From the NCBI RefSeq assembly GCF_963668085.1, contig NZ_OY764058.1, forward strand, positions 186,001 to 250,000: a DNA stretch of 64,000 nt, given 5' to 3'. Under the pieces are notes generated by a model, which did no database searches, was not told the DNA's origin, and saw nothing but the letters and a program-made list of their open reading frames with translations. Position 1 is the stretch's first letter; each line of letters opens with the position of its first letter. Made by a program: the position numbers and the translations under genes. This DNA is from an uncultured Ilyobacter sp. (GTDB lineage Bacteria > Fusobacteriota > Fusobacteriia > Fusobacteriales > Fusobacteriaceae). Positions 34,541 through 43,062 of this stretch are shown piece by piece.

Positions 34541-35191
34541 ATGAAAAAATTTGACCTGGTTATTTTTGACCTTGATGGCACTCTCACTGATTCCCGAGTG
34601 GGGATAACAAAATCGGTGAGTTACGCCCTTGATAAGATGGGGATAAAACCTCCATCTTTAAAGGAACTTGAACATTTTATAGGGCCTCCCCTAATGGACA
34701 CATTTATGGGGCATTATAAATTTTCCAAAAGTGATTCAGAAAAGGCGGTAAATCTCTTCAGAGAAAGATATTCTGAAAAAGGCCTCTATGAAAATATTCC
34801 TTTTCACAATATAAACACTCTTTTGTCTAGTCTAAAAAAATCTGGGATAAAACTTGCAGTGGCTACATCTAAGCCCCAGCATTTTTCTGAAAAGATACTA
34901 GATCATTTTCTTCTGAGCCAGTATTTCAATGAGATAATAGGAAGCAGTCTAGACAACAGCTTTTCCCATAAAAATGAAATAATAGCTGAAACCTTGAAAA
35001 GATTTCCTGGGATTTCAAAGGAAAAAACTGTTATGGTAGGAGACAGAAAATTTGATATCGAGGGAGCCAGAGAAAACGGCATATTCTCTATAGGGGTAAA
35101 ATACGGTTTTGCAGACCCTGGAGAGATAGATGCTGCCTGTCCTCAGTTTCAGGCAGATAATGTAGAAGATCTTTTTAAGATATTATTGTAG
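34541..35191 (+). CDS. HAD-superfamily phosphatase (Gph/PpaX-like)
   Basis: A 216-residue HAD hydrolase with all motifs: FDLDGTLTDS (nucleophile Asp10 and Asp12 region), VATSKP, a Lys near EKILDHF, and VMVGDRKFDIEGARENG. The helical cap between the first two motifs places it with phosphoglycolate phosphatase/5'-nucleotidase-like members. Stop is TAG, and the next gene begins 21 bp later in the same frame. Confidence 0.88.
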   Translation: MKKFDLVIFDLDGTLTDSRVGITKSVSYALDKMGIKPPSLKELEHFIGPPLMDTFMGHYKFSKSDSEKAVNLFRERYSEKGLYENIPFHNINTLLSSLKKSGIKLAVATSKPQHFSEKILDHFLLSQYFNEIIGSSLDNSFSHKNEIIAETLKRFPGISKEKTVMVGDRKFDIEGARENGIFSIGVKYGFADPGEIDAACPQFQADNVEDLFKILL

Positions 35192-35212
35192 AAAATATTC
35201 AGGGAGGTTTTT

Positions 35213-35701
35213 ATGGAAGTAAACGAAATTCAAAAACTTATGATCTCATATTTCGGGAAGGATGTAAGAAGGATAAACCATGCCCTGAAAGTCTACTGCT
35301 TTGCAAAAAGTATAGGGGAATCAGAAAATTTAGATAGTGAAAAACAGAAAATTCTGGAGATATCAGCTATTCTCCATGACATAGGTATAAAAATTAGTGA
35401 AGAAAAATATAACTCCTCAGCGGGAAAGTACCAGGAGTTAGAAGGCCCAGATGTAGCCAGAAAACTCATAAAAGATATAGACTTATCTGAAAAAATAAAG
35501 GAAAGGATATGCTATCTCATAGGGAATCATCACAGTTATGACAAGATAGATGGACTTGATTTTCAGATACTTGTAGAGGCTGACTTCCTTGTAAATATAT
35601 ACGAAGATAATATGAGTTCTGAAACTGCTGCTACTGTTAAAAAGAAATATTTTGAGACAAAGACAGGAATAGAATATATCAGCTCACTCTACGGAGTATA
35701 A
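35213..35701 (+). CDS. HD-domain hydrolase
   Basis: A 162-residue HD-superfamily metal-dependent phosphohydrolase: the His in RRINHALKVYCFAK, HD pair in AILHDIGIKISEEK, His-His in LIGNHHSYDKI and the closing Asp in VEADFLVNIYED. Substrate unknown; these small HD proteins commonly act on nucleotides or related phosphates. It is the second gene of an operon with the HAD phosphatase. Confidence 0.85.
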   Translation: MEVNEIQKLMISYFGKDVRRINHALKVYCFAKSIGESENLDSEKQKILEISAILHDIGIKISEEKYNSSAGKYQELEGPDVARKLIKDIDLSEKIKERICYLIGNHHSYDKIDGLDFQILVEADFLVNIYEDNMSSETAATVKKKYFETKTGIEYISSLYGV

Positions 35702-35702
35702 A

Positions 35703-35753
35703 ATAAAATCAGTCTATACCGGATCAATTTTCGGCAGAGACTGATTTTTTAAT
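35703..35753 (+). terminator. Terminator
   Basis: AAAATCAGTCT ... AGACTGATTTTTT stem-loop after the HD-domain gene. Confidence 0.8.
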
Positions 35754-35769
35754 TTAACAAATATATAAT

Positions 35770-36282
35770 CTATTTAACAAAATTGATATCAGAAAATTTT
35801 TCTTTGGTAACTACGATACCGTCTTCATCTAGGTAAAGATAAGACCCATGATCAACTTTGACTCCGGCGATCTCAAGTGTATCTCCTATTTTGCCTTGGG
35901 ATTTTTTGCTGCTTCTGAGAGGATAGGTTCCCTTTGCCAGTACTGTCATTGGCATAGTTTTTAGCATATTTGTATCTCTCACAAAACCATCTATAATTAT
36001 TCCACCCCATCCATTGTCTATGGCAAATTTACAAAGATTATCTCCAACTACTGCACAAAAATCCCCTGAGACCTTCGCCACTGCAATACGATTATTTCCT
36101 GGAGTCTGAAGTAATGTCTTCAGAGTAGAATTGTCTTCATATAATGAGACTGTCACAATCTCACCGCTGCAACGTGTTTTTCCCCCGTAAGATTTGAAAG
36201 ACATAGGCTGGAACACCTGGATATTTTCTCTATGGATATCACATATTTCTGCTGTTCCGTGAGTATCTAATTTTTCAGACAT
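35770..36282 (-). CDS. RraA-family protein
   Basis: A 170-residue RraA/HMG-aldolase-fold protein: SFKSYGGKTRCSGEIVTVS, VAKVSGDFCAVVGDNLCKFA, GWGGIIIDGFVRDTNML. In this fold Gly-x-x-Arg/Asp residues (GFVRD) bind oxaloacetate/pyruvate and metal in the aldolase members, while E. coli RraA inhibits RNase E. Which applies here is open; the full GD..R..D set is partly visible. AAGGGGGAAATT RBS. Divergent from the MarR gene. Confidence 0.82.
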   Translation of the reverse strand: MSEKLDTHGTAEICDIHRENIQVFQPMSFKSYGGKTRCSGEIVTVSLYEDNSTLKTLLQTPGNNRIAVAKVSGDFCAVVGDNLCKFAIDNGWGGIIIDGFVRDTNMLKTMPMTVLAKGTYPLRSSKKSQGKIGDTLEIAGVKVDHGSYLYLDEDGIVVTKEKFSDINFVK

Positions 36283-36405
36283 AATTTCCCCCTTTATAAT
36301 GAATCTGAACTTGCTTAAAAAAGCCTTCCCCTTTTGGCTCTTTGAAGCGTCCTACAATTCTATCAACTTTGTACCAAAAAAACAAGCTTTAAAAAAACTG
36401 GAAAT

Positions 36406-36465
36406 TAGTTGACTACCCATCTAAAATATGATAAACTTCTTTAATAGAAATTAGTTGTGTAGCCA
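36406..36465 (+). promoter_or_regulatory. Promoter and repeated MarR-type operator
   Basis: TTGACT (36409-36414), 17-bp spacer, TAAACT (36432-36437). AATTAGTTGACTAC over the -35 and AATTAGTTGTGTAGCC downstream are repeats consistent with MarR binding sites flanking the promoter. Confidence 0.65.
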
Positions 36466-36487
36466 ACAAAAAAAGGAGGACAAGATT

Positions 36488-36940
36488 ATGAAAGAACCTT
36501 TGGGAAGAACTGTAAAATTTTTAAATATAGAGATAAGAAAATTTTTGGATTTTCATCTAAACGAGTACCAGCTAGGGAATGGTCAGTTTGCAATTGTTAT
36601 AGAAGTAAGTGAAAACAAAGGAATAAACCAGGATGCTCTGGCTCAAAAGATGGGTGTGGACAAGACAACCATTGCCAAGACTGTAAAAAAACTTGTGGAA
36701 AATGGATACATCATAAAAGAGGAAGATGAAAATGATAGGAGATCGAAAAAACTTTACACTACTCATAAGGCAGATCTTATTTTTAAAAAGATTAAGAAAC
36801 TGATTAATTTAGAGAGGCAGGTATTGACTCATGGGATTTCTCAGGAGGAAATAAAAATATTTTTAAAAGTCGTAGACTGCATGAAATCAAATATTTCGGA
36901 ATATTTAGAAAAGGGAGGGAGTTCAGATTGGAAAAAATAA
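36488..36940 (+). CDS. MarR-family repressor
   Basis: A 150-residue winged-helix regulator: recognition region NQDALAQKMGVDKTTIAKTVKKLVENG and wing EEDENDRRSKKLYTTHKA. Start at ATG 36488 after AAAAAAGGAGGACAAG. It is followed by, and overlaps by 13 bp, a MATE efflux gene, and the repeat in its promoter suggests autorepression relieved by a small ligand. Confidence 0.9.
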   Translation: MKEPLGRTVKFLNIEIRKFLDFHLNEYQLGNGQFAIVIEVSENKGINQDALAQKMGVDKTTIAKTVKKLVENGYIIKEEDENDRRSKKLYTTHKADLIFKKIKKLINLERQVLTHGISQEEIKIFLKVVDCMKSNISEYLEKGGSSDWKK

Positions 36941-38286
36941 AAAGATTAGGTGAAGAAAAAATAAATAAACTTTTGATAGAATTTTCTCTGCCTGCAATAA
37001 TCTCTAGTCTTGTGTTTGCACTGTACAATGTAGTGGACAGAATGTTTATCGGGAAGTGTCTCGGCCCCTATGCCATGGCGGGGATCAGTATTACCTTTCC
37101 TATATTTACAATCTATATAGCTGTGGGAATGCTAGTAGGCCACGGAGGAGGAAGCATAGTCTCTCTAAGGCTTGGGCAGGGAAGAAAAGAGGAAGCCGAT
37201 CGTGTACTGGGAAACGTGTTTACGCTATACGGGGTATTTAGTATTATTCTCATGACTTTGGGTTATCTGCTTATGGACCGACTTATGATAATATTTGGAG
37301 CCACTGAAAATACCATTATATACGCAAAAGACTATCTCTATATCATAAACTTTTTGGTTTTATTTGATTTTGTAGCCATGGGGGTAAATAATCTTCTGAG
37401 GTCAGAAGGGAATCCAAAGTTCTCGATGATAATAATGATTGTAGGGGCTTTGACTAATGTGTTTTTAGATTTTATATTTATATTTGTCCTTGACTACGGG
37501 ATAAAGGGAGCTGCCATGGCAACTGCCATTGCAAATATAGTGGGATCGATAATGGTCTTATACCATTTTATATACAGCGACAGAAGTAATATAAAGCTAA
37601 AACTAAAATATCTAAAACCTGATTTTAAAATAATAAAAGAGATCTTCTCGATCGGGATATCTCCATTTACCCTTCAGCTTGCCAATAGCTTGGTGGCGGT
37701 ATTTGCCAACAGGGCTCTATTGATTTATGGGGGAGATATGGCTGTAGGAGCTATGGGAGCAATAAACAGCGTATTTATGTTTCTTATGATGACTCTTTCT
37801 GGAATAATCCAGGGAGCACAGCCGCTATTGGGCTATAACTATGGTGCTCAAAAATATGACAGAGTAAAAAAAATACTTAATATGGCTCTTTTATATGGTA
37901 TGATCATCTCACTTGTTTTGACAGCGTCCATCATGATAACACCAGAATTTTTTATAAATCTTTTTAACAATGGGAATCACGAGCTTTTGGAAATAGGGAA
38001 AAAGGGAATAAGAATTTTTATGGCCTTAGTTGTATTTAACGCCATTTATGTTGTAGGTGCCAATTACTTTCAGGCTGTGGGTCAGGCGAATAAATCATTG
38101 TTTTTGAATATCTTCAAACAGATAGGTTTGTTTATTCCTTTTATTATCATCCTGCCAAAATATTTTGGTCTGAACGGTATTTGGTTTGCTGCTCCAGTGA
38201 GCGATATTATCATATTTATTATCACAGGAATATTTTTGCTGAAAAATAATAAAAAACTGAAAAAACTATCGGTTCAATATGCTTAG
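36928..38286 (+). CDS. MATE-family multidrug efflux transporter
   Basis: A 452-residue, 12-helix MATE exporter starting at TTG 36928 behind AAGGGAGGG. Family features: FSLPAIISSLVFALYNVVDR, the GHGGGSIVSLRLGQG loop, GNPKFSMIIMIVGALTNVFLD and a C-terminal-half repeat beginning FSIGISPFTLQLANSLVAVF. Cation-coupled drug export is likely. It is translationally coupled to the MarR gene (13-bp overlap) and so probably controlled by it. Ends in TAG. Confidence 0.92.
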   Translation: MEKIKRLGEEKINKLLIEFSLPAIISSLVFALYNVVDRMFIGKCLGPYAMAGISITFPIFTIYIAVGMLVGHGGGSIVSLRLGQGRKEEADRVLGNVFTLYGVFSIILMTLGYLLMDRLMIIFGATENTIIYAKDYLYIINFLVLFDFVAMGVNNLLRSEGNPKFSMIIMIVGALTNVFLDFIFIFVLDYGIKGAAMATAIANIVGSIMVLYHFIYSDRSNIKLKLKYLKPDFKIIKEIFSIGISPFTLQLANSLVAVFANRALLIYGGDMAVGAMGAINSVFMFLMMTLSGIIQGAQPLLGYNYGAQKYDRVKKILNMALLYGMIISLVLTASIMITPEFFINLFNNGNHELLEIGKKGIRIFMALVVFNAIYVVGANYFQAVGQANKSLFLNIFKQIGLFIPFIIILPKYFGLNGIWFAAPVSDIIIFIITGIFLLKNNKKLKKLSVQYA

Positions 38287-38415
38287 AAATTATAGCTGTT
38301 TTAAAAAATTAGGCTTGCATATTTATCTGACTTTTGCATAAACAGAAAAACTGATATAATGAAGTTGTCCGAAGAATTTACTTTGGAAAATTTAAATAGA
38401 TGACAGAGGGATGAA

Positions 38416-39570
38416 ATGTTAAAAAGTATAGATATATTCTGTGATATAATTGATAATTTCGGTGATATAGGCTTTGTCTACAGGCTGGCAAAGGAGATAA
38501 AAAGAAAAGAGAAAGACTCCAGGGTGAGGGTGTTTTTAAATGATGCAGAGACTTTTTCGAAAATAAATAAAAACATCATTATAGGGAAAAAAATCCAGAT
38601 AATAGAGAATATAAGTTATTATGATATGACTAAAATGAGCTCAGAGGACTACAAGAAAGCAGGAAACTCAGAGGTGGCTATAGAGGCCTATGGATGCGAT
38701 ATCCCAGAGACTTATCTTGAAAACTCTTCTGGGAAGTTAAAGATAGTAGTAAATATAGAGTATCTTACAGGAGAAGAGTGGGCAAAAGAATATCATCTTC
38801 AGAGTTCTTATATCAATGTGAAAGGTGTAAAAAAATATTTTTACATGCCTGGATTTGAAAACTGGAGCGGTGGCCTGATTATAAATGAGCAAGATCCCCT
38901 TGTAGACAGAGCTGGATTTTTTAATAATGTGATATCTCGTCACTCAGAAAAAATATTTCCAGTTAATTCTGATCTGTCGATCGATAAGGATGCTTTTATA
39001 GGGACTGTTTTTTCATATGAATACAATTTTCAGAACTTTTTAGATACCCTTGAAAATTTTGACAAAAAAATAATTCTTTTGATATTTGGAGATATGAGTA
39101 AAAATGGTTTTTTGATCACAAAAAATTTAAAAACCCTTAAAAATACAAAAGTAGTGTTTATGGATTATGTAGAACAGAATCTTTATGATGAAATTTTGTA
39201 TAACTCAGACTTCAATCTTGTGAGAGGAGAGGAGAGCTTCTCTAGAGCCATAGTTTCGGGAGTACTGTTTTTATGGCATGCCTACTGTCAGGAAGAAAGA
39301 GAGCATTTGAATAAAGTAGAAGGTTTTTTATTGTTTTTAAAGGATAAAATTCCAGGGGATCTTTATGAAAATTATTCAAAGGTAACTTATAATTATAATT
39401 CTAGAACTGAAAATCACTATAATCTTGAAGAAGAAGATTTTTCCCGATTTTTCCAAGAATTTGAAAAAAAGAAAAAGGCCTTTGGAGATGTATCAGACTA
39501 TGTGAAAAAAAACGGAAATCTAGCAGATAAACTTATTTGTTTTTTGAAAGAAAAGCTTTCAGAAAACTGA
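38416..39570 (+). CDS. earP: EarP, EF-P arginine rhamnosyltransferase
   Basis: A 384-residue GT-B glycosyltransferase of the EarP family that adds rhamnose from TDP-rhamnose to Arg32 of EF-P. It begins IDIFCDIIDNFGDIGFVYRL, placing Asp13 and Asp17, the catalytic pair in Pseudomonas EarP, at exactly the same numbers. The later NLVRGEESFSRA is the RGE(D/E)SF nucleotide-sugar motif. Its target gene efp lies 127 bp downstream. Identified by family pattern and by the neighbour. Confidence 0.92.
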   Translation: MLKSIDIFCDIIDNFGDIGFVYRLAKEIKRKEKDSRVRVFLNDAETFSKINKNIIIGKKIQIIENISYYDMTKMSSEDYKKAGNSEVAIEAYGCDIPETYLENSSGKLKIVVNIEYLTGEEWAKEYHLQSSYINVKGVKKYFYMPGFENWSGGLIINEQDPLVDRAGFFNNVISRHSEKIFPVNSDLSIDKDAFIGTVFSYEYNFQNFLDTLENFDKKIILLIFGDMSKNGFLITKNLKTLKNTKVVFMDYVEQNLYDEILYNSDFNLVRGEESFSRAIVSGVLFLWHAYCQEEREHLNKVEGFLLFLKDKIPGDLYENYSKVTYNYNSRTENHYNLEEEDFSRFFQEFEKKKKAFGDVSDYVKKNGNLADKLICFLKEKLSEN

Positions 39571-39638
39571 CTTTAAAATTAAAAATAACCGGCTTCAGAA
39601 AAGCGGTGTTACCAGTATTTTAGAATGAAATATTCGCT

Positions 39639-39667
39639 TTGCCAATCTTTTAAGTCTATGATACAAT
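39639..39667 (+). promoter_or_regulatory. Promoter of efp
   Basis: TTGCCA (39639-39644), 17-bp spacer, TACAAT (39662-39667), about 30 bp before the start, so efp can be transcribed independently of earP. Confidence 0.7.
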
Positions 39668-39696
39668 ATAGAAAAAGGAATTAGGAGGGTATAACA

Positions 39697-40263
39697 TTGA
39701 AAACAGCACAAGAAATTTCATCTGGAAATATCATCAAAATAGGTGAAGAAGTATTTATAATTTTAAAGGCTACTTACAACAAATCAGGAAGAAACTCTGC
39801 AGTTGTAAAATTCAAAATGAAAAATCTTATTACAGGTCAGATAAAAGAAGACGTTATGAAAGCAGCAGATAAGCTTGAAGATATCAGACTTGATAAAAAG
39901 ACAATGCAATTCCTATACGAAGTTGGAGGAGACTACAACTTTATGGATCAGGAAACTTTTGAGCAGATCGCTCTTACAGCTGATGACCTAGGAGACGCTA
40001 CGAACTATCTGAAAGAAGAGATGTTCATAGATATCCTACTATATGAAGAAAGACCTGTAGGTGTAGAGCTTCCTAACTCTGTAGAGAGAGAAGTTACTTA
40101 TACTGAGCCAGGACTAAGAGGAGATACTACAGGAAAAGTTTTAAAGCCTGCTACTATCGAGACTGGATATGAGTTAAGTGTGCCACTATTTGTAAATATC
40201 GGAGACGTTATCAGAATAGATACAAGAAATGGTGAATACTTAGAGAGAGTAAACAATAAATAA
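39697..40263 (+). CDS. efp: Elongation factor P (arginine type)
   Basis: A 188-residue translation factor that rescues ribosomes stalled at polyproline. The modification loop is YNKSGRNSAVVKF with Arg at residue 32 counted from TTG 39697, the EarP-dependent type rather than the Lys type. C-terminal OB domains end in SVPLFVNIGDVIRIDTRNGEY. AGGAGGG precedes the TTG start. Gene order earP-efp agrees with rhamnosylation. Confidence 0.95.
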   Translation: MKTAQEISSGNIIKIGEEVFIILKATYNKSGRNSAVVKFKMKNLITGQIKEDVMKAADKLEDIRLDKKTMQFLYEVGGDYNFMDQETFEQIALTADDLGDATNYLKEEMFIDILLYEERPVGVELPNSVEREVTYTEPGLRGDTTGKVLKPATIETGYELSVPLFVNIGDVIRIDTRNGEYLERVNNK

Positions 40264-40275
40264 AATACCTTTTAA

Positions 40276-40310
40276 TATAAACAAGGCGTCTTAGGGCGTC
40301 TTGTTTATAT
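40276..40310 (+). terminator. Terminator after efp
   Basis: AAACAAGGCGTCTTAGGGCGTCTTGTTT hairpin with T-rich tail. Confidence 0.7.
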
Positions 40311-40340
40311 TTACACTAGGGTATAATTTTCAAAAAATAA

Positions 40341-40373
40341 AAAATCCCAGATAATTCTGAGATTTTATTTCTA
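40341..40373 (-). terminator. Terminator of the 40-residue-repeat gene
   Basis: On the minus strand AAAATCTCAGAATTATCTGGGATTTTTTA, stem with T-run, about 20 bp past the stop. Confidence 0.65.
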
Positions 40374-40394
40374 AATATTTTTTTTGATCATTAA

Positions 40395-40733
40395 TTAGAC
40401 TGCAACACCATCATATACATAGTGGTTTGTATCCTCTATAAGGTCTTTTATCTCTTGATAAACTTCTGGTTCTTCAAATCTGTAGATTTCTTCCTCTGCA
40501 TCACAGTAAAGAACAGAATCAGAAACACCATCATATACACTGTGGTTTGTATCCTCTATAAGGTTTTTCATATCATCAAAAGCATCTGTTTTTGGCTCAA
40601 ATCTGTAAATTTCTTCTACTATTTCACAGTCTTCATGAGAAGCTGCACCGTCATATACATTGTGGTTTGTGTCCATTATTAATTCCTTATATTCGTAAAA
40701 TACCTCGGTATCCATTGTGTTTAAGTTTTTCAT
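40395..40733 (-). CDS. Small acidic protein of three 40-residue repeats (DTNHxVYDG)
   Basis: A 112-residue protein I do not recognise. Start at ATG 40733, after GTAGGAGGGGGATTTTT. It is three repeats of exactly 40 residues: LIMDTNHNVYDGA (18-30), LIEDTNHSVYDGV (58-70), LIEDTNHYVYDGV (98-110). His24/64/104, Tyr27/67/107, Asp28/68/108 and Gly29/69/109 are invariant, joined by EEIYRFE linkers. There is no signal peptide or membrane segment. It is strongly acidic, with Cys36 and Cys77 in the linkers. Options: multi-core peptide precursor, metal binder (Asp/His), or structural repeat. No modification enzyme is adjacent. It is transcribed with a leader of about 270 nt. Confidence 0.75.
   Translation of the reverse strand: MKNLNTMDTEVFYEYKELIMDTNHNVYDGAASHEDCEIVEEIYRFEPKTDAFDDMKNLIEDTNHSVYDGVSDSVLYCDAEEEIYRFEEPEVYQEIKDLIEDTNHYVYDGVAV
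40406..40685. repeat. 120-bp tandem repeat (three copies)
   Basis: Near-identical blocks begin about 40406, 40526 and 40646, each containing CATATAC..GTGGTTTGT. They encode the DTNHxVYDG units. Confidence 0.9.
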
Positions 40734-40801
40734 AAAAATCCCCCTCCTACTTTGCGATCTCAGTATCAACCATCTAGGTTGACAATTAAAGCGCTACAGA
40801 C

Positions 40802-40843
40802 GCATAATGAGTTTTTCATTATGCTAGTACTACTAGAAGTACT
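40802..40843 (-). promoter_or_regulatory. Leader hairpins upstream of the repeat-protein gene
   Basis: GCATAATGA GTTTT TCATTATGC is a perfect 9-bp stem (40802-40824). AGTACT (40826-40831) / AGTACT (40838-40843) forms a second stem. Neither has a T-run in the transcript sense. They lie within the 5' leader. Confidence 0.5.
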
Positions 40844-40886
40844 TCCCCCATTTTTTTACTTAAGTTTAATTATTTCCTCATATTTT

Positions 40887-40928
40887 TCAGTATCTTTCGA
40901 ATCCAGGTAATGAGGTAATCTTTTTCAA
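40887..40928 (-). CDS. Candidate 13-residue leader peptide
   Basis: TTG 40928 with a strong AGGAGGTGG site about 6 bp upstream opens a 14-codon frame (LKKITSLPGFERY, with TTG read as Met) ending in TGA. It lies in the leader of the 40-residue-repeat gene. Translation is not proven. Confidence 0.35.
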   Translation of the reverse strand: MKKITSLPGFERY

Positions 40929-41011
40929 GTTAACCACCTCCTGTGATTTATACAAATGTTTCAATTCATCTAATTGATGTAAAAATAATTTTTAATTTAT
41001 TTTATATATGA

Positions 41012-41040
41012 AGTATAGCTGTTTTTAAAAAAAATTGCAA
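41012..41040 (-). promoter_or_regulatory. Promoter of repeat-protein transcript
   Basis: On the minus strand TTGCAA (41040-41035), 17-bp spacer, TATACT (41017-41012). Confidence 0.7.
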
Positions 41041-41214
41041 TTATATAATATATAGCCGACCTATATATTTAATATATGTTAAAGTGAAACATGATGATTT
41101 CTGTTGATAAGTCGAGCACTGTGGCCCAAAATAAAATAATTTATGTGGGTAAAATAAGGAGTATCGTATATAATATAAAAAGAAAAAAATTGCAATTATA
41201 TTTGGAGGTTCACT

Positions 41215-41997
41215 ATGAACAGAAGACAACCTGTTTTATTTATAGGTCACGGCAATCCCATGAATGCATTGTCAGACAATAGCTTCACAAAATCCCTGAA
41301 AAAATTATCAGAAACCATAGAAAAACCAAAAGCAGTTCTCGTAATATCAGCTCACTGGCAGACAAGGGGAACAAGTATAACTTTGTCTGATGATCCTAGG
41401 CAAATATATGATTTTTATGGTTTTCCAAGGGAACTTTATAATGTTGTATATCAGCCTAAAGGAAAGGAAGAGCTTTCAAATTATATAATAGAAACTTTAA
41501 AAAAAGAAGGCACAGTGGTAACTGGAGTTGATTACTGGGGTCTTGATCACGGATCATGGGCAATTCTGACTCATATCTACCCAGAAGGGGAAATTCCTGT
41601 GCTGCAGCTTAGTCTAGATTCGGGTTTAGATGAAGACTCACATTATGAATTAGGTAGAAAACTTTCTTTCTTGAGAGATATGGGAGTGCTGGTAATTGGA
41701 AGTGGAAATATCGTGCATAACCTCAAAGAGATGGGAACGGCAACTTTGTCAGAACCTCATTCTTGGGCTGTGGAATTTGATAGGTATATAGCTGATTCCA
41801 TAAGCAGTGGCATTCATAAGGATCTTATTGATTATAAAAAGGCAGGAGAGTGTGCGAAGCTTTCTCTTCCTACTGATGAACATTATCTTCCACTGCTTTA
41901 TGTTGTAGCGATGCAGACATCTGGAGAAAAAACAGAGTTTTTGTATGATGAAATACATCACTCCTCCCTTTCTATGAGGTGCCTCAAAATAGGATAG
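41215..41997 (+). CDS. ygiD: LigB/YgiD-type extradiol dioxygenase
   Basis: A 260-residue class III extradiol dioxygenase family protein (4,5-DOPA dioxygenase-like). Metal-ligand histidines: LFIGHGNPMNAL (about 12), VISAHWQTRG (about 46), GLDHGSWAIL (about 112) and SGNIVHNLKEM (about 168). GGAGGTTCACT precedes ATG 41215. The native substrate in an anaerobe is unknown because the reaction needs O2; the family may do other chemistry. Ends in TAG. Confidence 0.88.
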   Translation: MNRRQPVLFIGHGNPMNALSDNSFTKSLKKLSETIEKPKAVLVISAHWQTRGTSITLSDDPRQIYDFYGFPRELYNVVYQPKGKEELSNYIIETLKKEGTVVTGVDYWGLDHGSWAILTHIYPEGEIPVLQLSLDSGLDEDSHYELGRKLSFLRDMGVLVIGSGNIVHNLKEMGTATLSEPHSWAVEFDRYIADSISSGIHKDLIDYKKAGECAKLSLPTDEHYLPLLYVVAMQTSGEKTEFLYDEIHHSSLSMRCLKIG

Positions 41998-42067
41998 GCG
42001 GATAAGGGAGAGGAAATTTAAAGAGATATAAAGATAAAGAGATAGATAGAATAGTATAGGGGGCAAA

Positions 42068-42982
42068 ATGAACAGTAAATATCTAGGATACACAATGGCT
42101 TTTATAACGATATTTGTATGGGGTACGACCTATGCAATTACTAAAAATTTATTAAATTATTTTACACCTTTTGAGGTACTTTTTTTGAGATTCTTGATAG
42201 CTTATTTATTTTTGTTGGTTGTAAAGCCAACATTTAACTTCAAATTGAATTTTCAGGAAGAGAAATTGTTTTTGTTATTAGGACTTACAGGAGGGATGCT
42301 TTACTTTTTAGTAGAAAATCTGGCACTAAAATATACTTCAGCCTCTAATGTGGGGCTTATAGTATCCTCTATACCTATATTTTCATCTATAATAGCTCAC
42401 TTTACCACTGAGGACGAAAAGTTTGATAAAAACCTTATTTTGGGCTTTGCCCTGGCCATAACAGGGATATTTCTAATACTTTATAATGGAAACAAAGTTC
42501 TAAAAATTAATCCTATAGGGGATATTTTGGCTGTAGTATGCTCTATTATCTGGGCTATCTATTCCAACCTTCTGAGAAAGGTGGATAAAAGCTACTCTGG
42601 AATATTAGTTGTCAGAAAGACATTTTTTTACGGTCTGATGTTTATGTTGCCTGGACTTTACTTACTCAAGGTAAAAATACATTTTGAGTATTTGTTTAAT
42701 AAAGATGTTTCATTTAGCATATTTTATCTTGCTTTAGTGGCCTCTTCCATCTGTTTTATAATGTGGAGCAGGTCAATAAACATAATAGGGATAATAAAGA
42801 CAACGAACTTTATCTATTTGATACCACTTGTGGCCATGGTATCTTCTGTGCTTATATTAGATGAGAAAATTACTACGCTTATGGTTATAGGAGGTCTTCT
42901 TATTCTTTCTGGTGTCCTTATTAATGACAAGAAAATATCCTTTGAAAAATTATTTAATCCAAAGACGACGACTACTCTATAA
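42068..42982 (+). CDS. EamA/DMT-family transporter
   Basis: A 304-residue, ten-helix drug/metabolite transporter with two EamA repeats: YTMAFITIFVWGTTYAITKN opens the first, GDILAVVCSIIWAIYSNLLR the second, and WSRSINIIGIIKTTNFIYLI is the conserved tail helix. Metabolite exporter of unknown substrate. GGGGGC RBS. Ends before a bidirectional terminator. Confidence 0.85.
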   Translation: MNSKYLGYTMAFITIFVWGTTYAITKNLLNYFTPFEVLFLRFLIAYLFLLVVKPTFNFKLNFQEEKLFLLLGLTGGMLYFLVENLALKYTSASNVGLIVSSIPIFSSIIAHFTTEDEKFDKNLILGFALAITGIFLILYNGNKVLKINPIGDILAVVCSIIWAIYSNLLRKVDKSYSGILVVRKTFFYGLMFMLPGLYLLKVKIHFEYLFNKDVSFSIFYLALVASSICFIMWSRSINIIGIIKTTNFIYLIPLVAMVSSVLILDEKITTLMVIGGLLILSGVLINDKKISFEKLFNPKTTTTL

Positions 42983-42999
42983 AAAAGACGGTAAAAGTA

Positions 43000-43054
43000 A
43001 AAAAGTTCCCTGTACTCTGTATTTTACAACAGAGTCTCAGGGAACTTTTTAATA
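43000..43054. terminator. Bidirectional terminator
   Basis: AAAAGTTCCCTG.. paired with CAGGGAACTTTTT, an approximately 17-bp stem including ACTCTGT/ACAGAGT, between convergent genes. Confidence 0.85.
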
Positions 43055-43062
43055 TAAATTTT

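Noticed and set aside
40406..40685. CRISPR-like array
   Set aside because: The repeats are 120 bp, coding, contiguous and in frame, with no spacer variation typical of CRISPR.
41091..41282. Open frame overlapping the ygiD start
   Set aside because: No ribosome site and it overlaps the real dioxygenase start in another frame.
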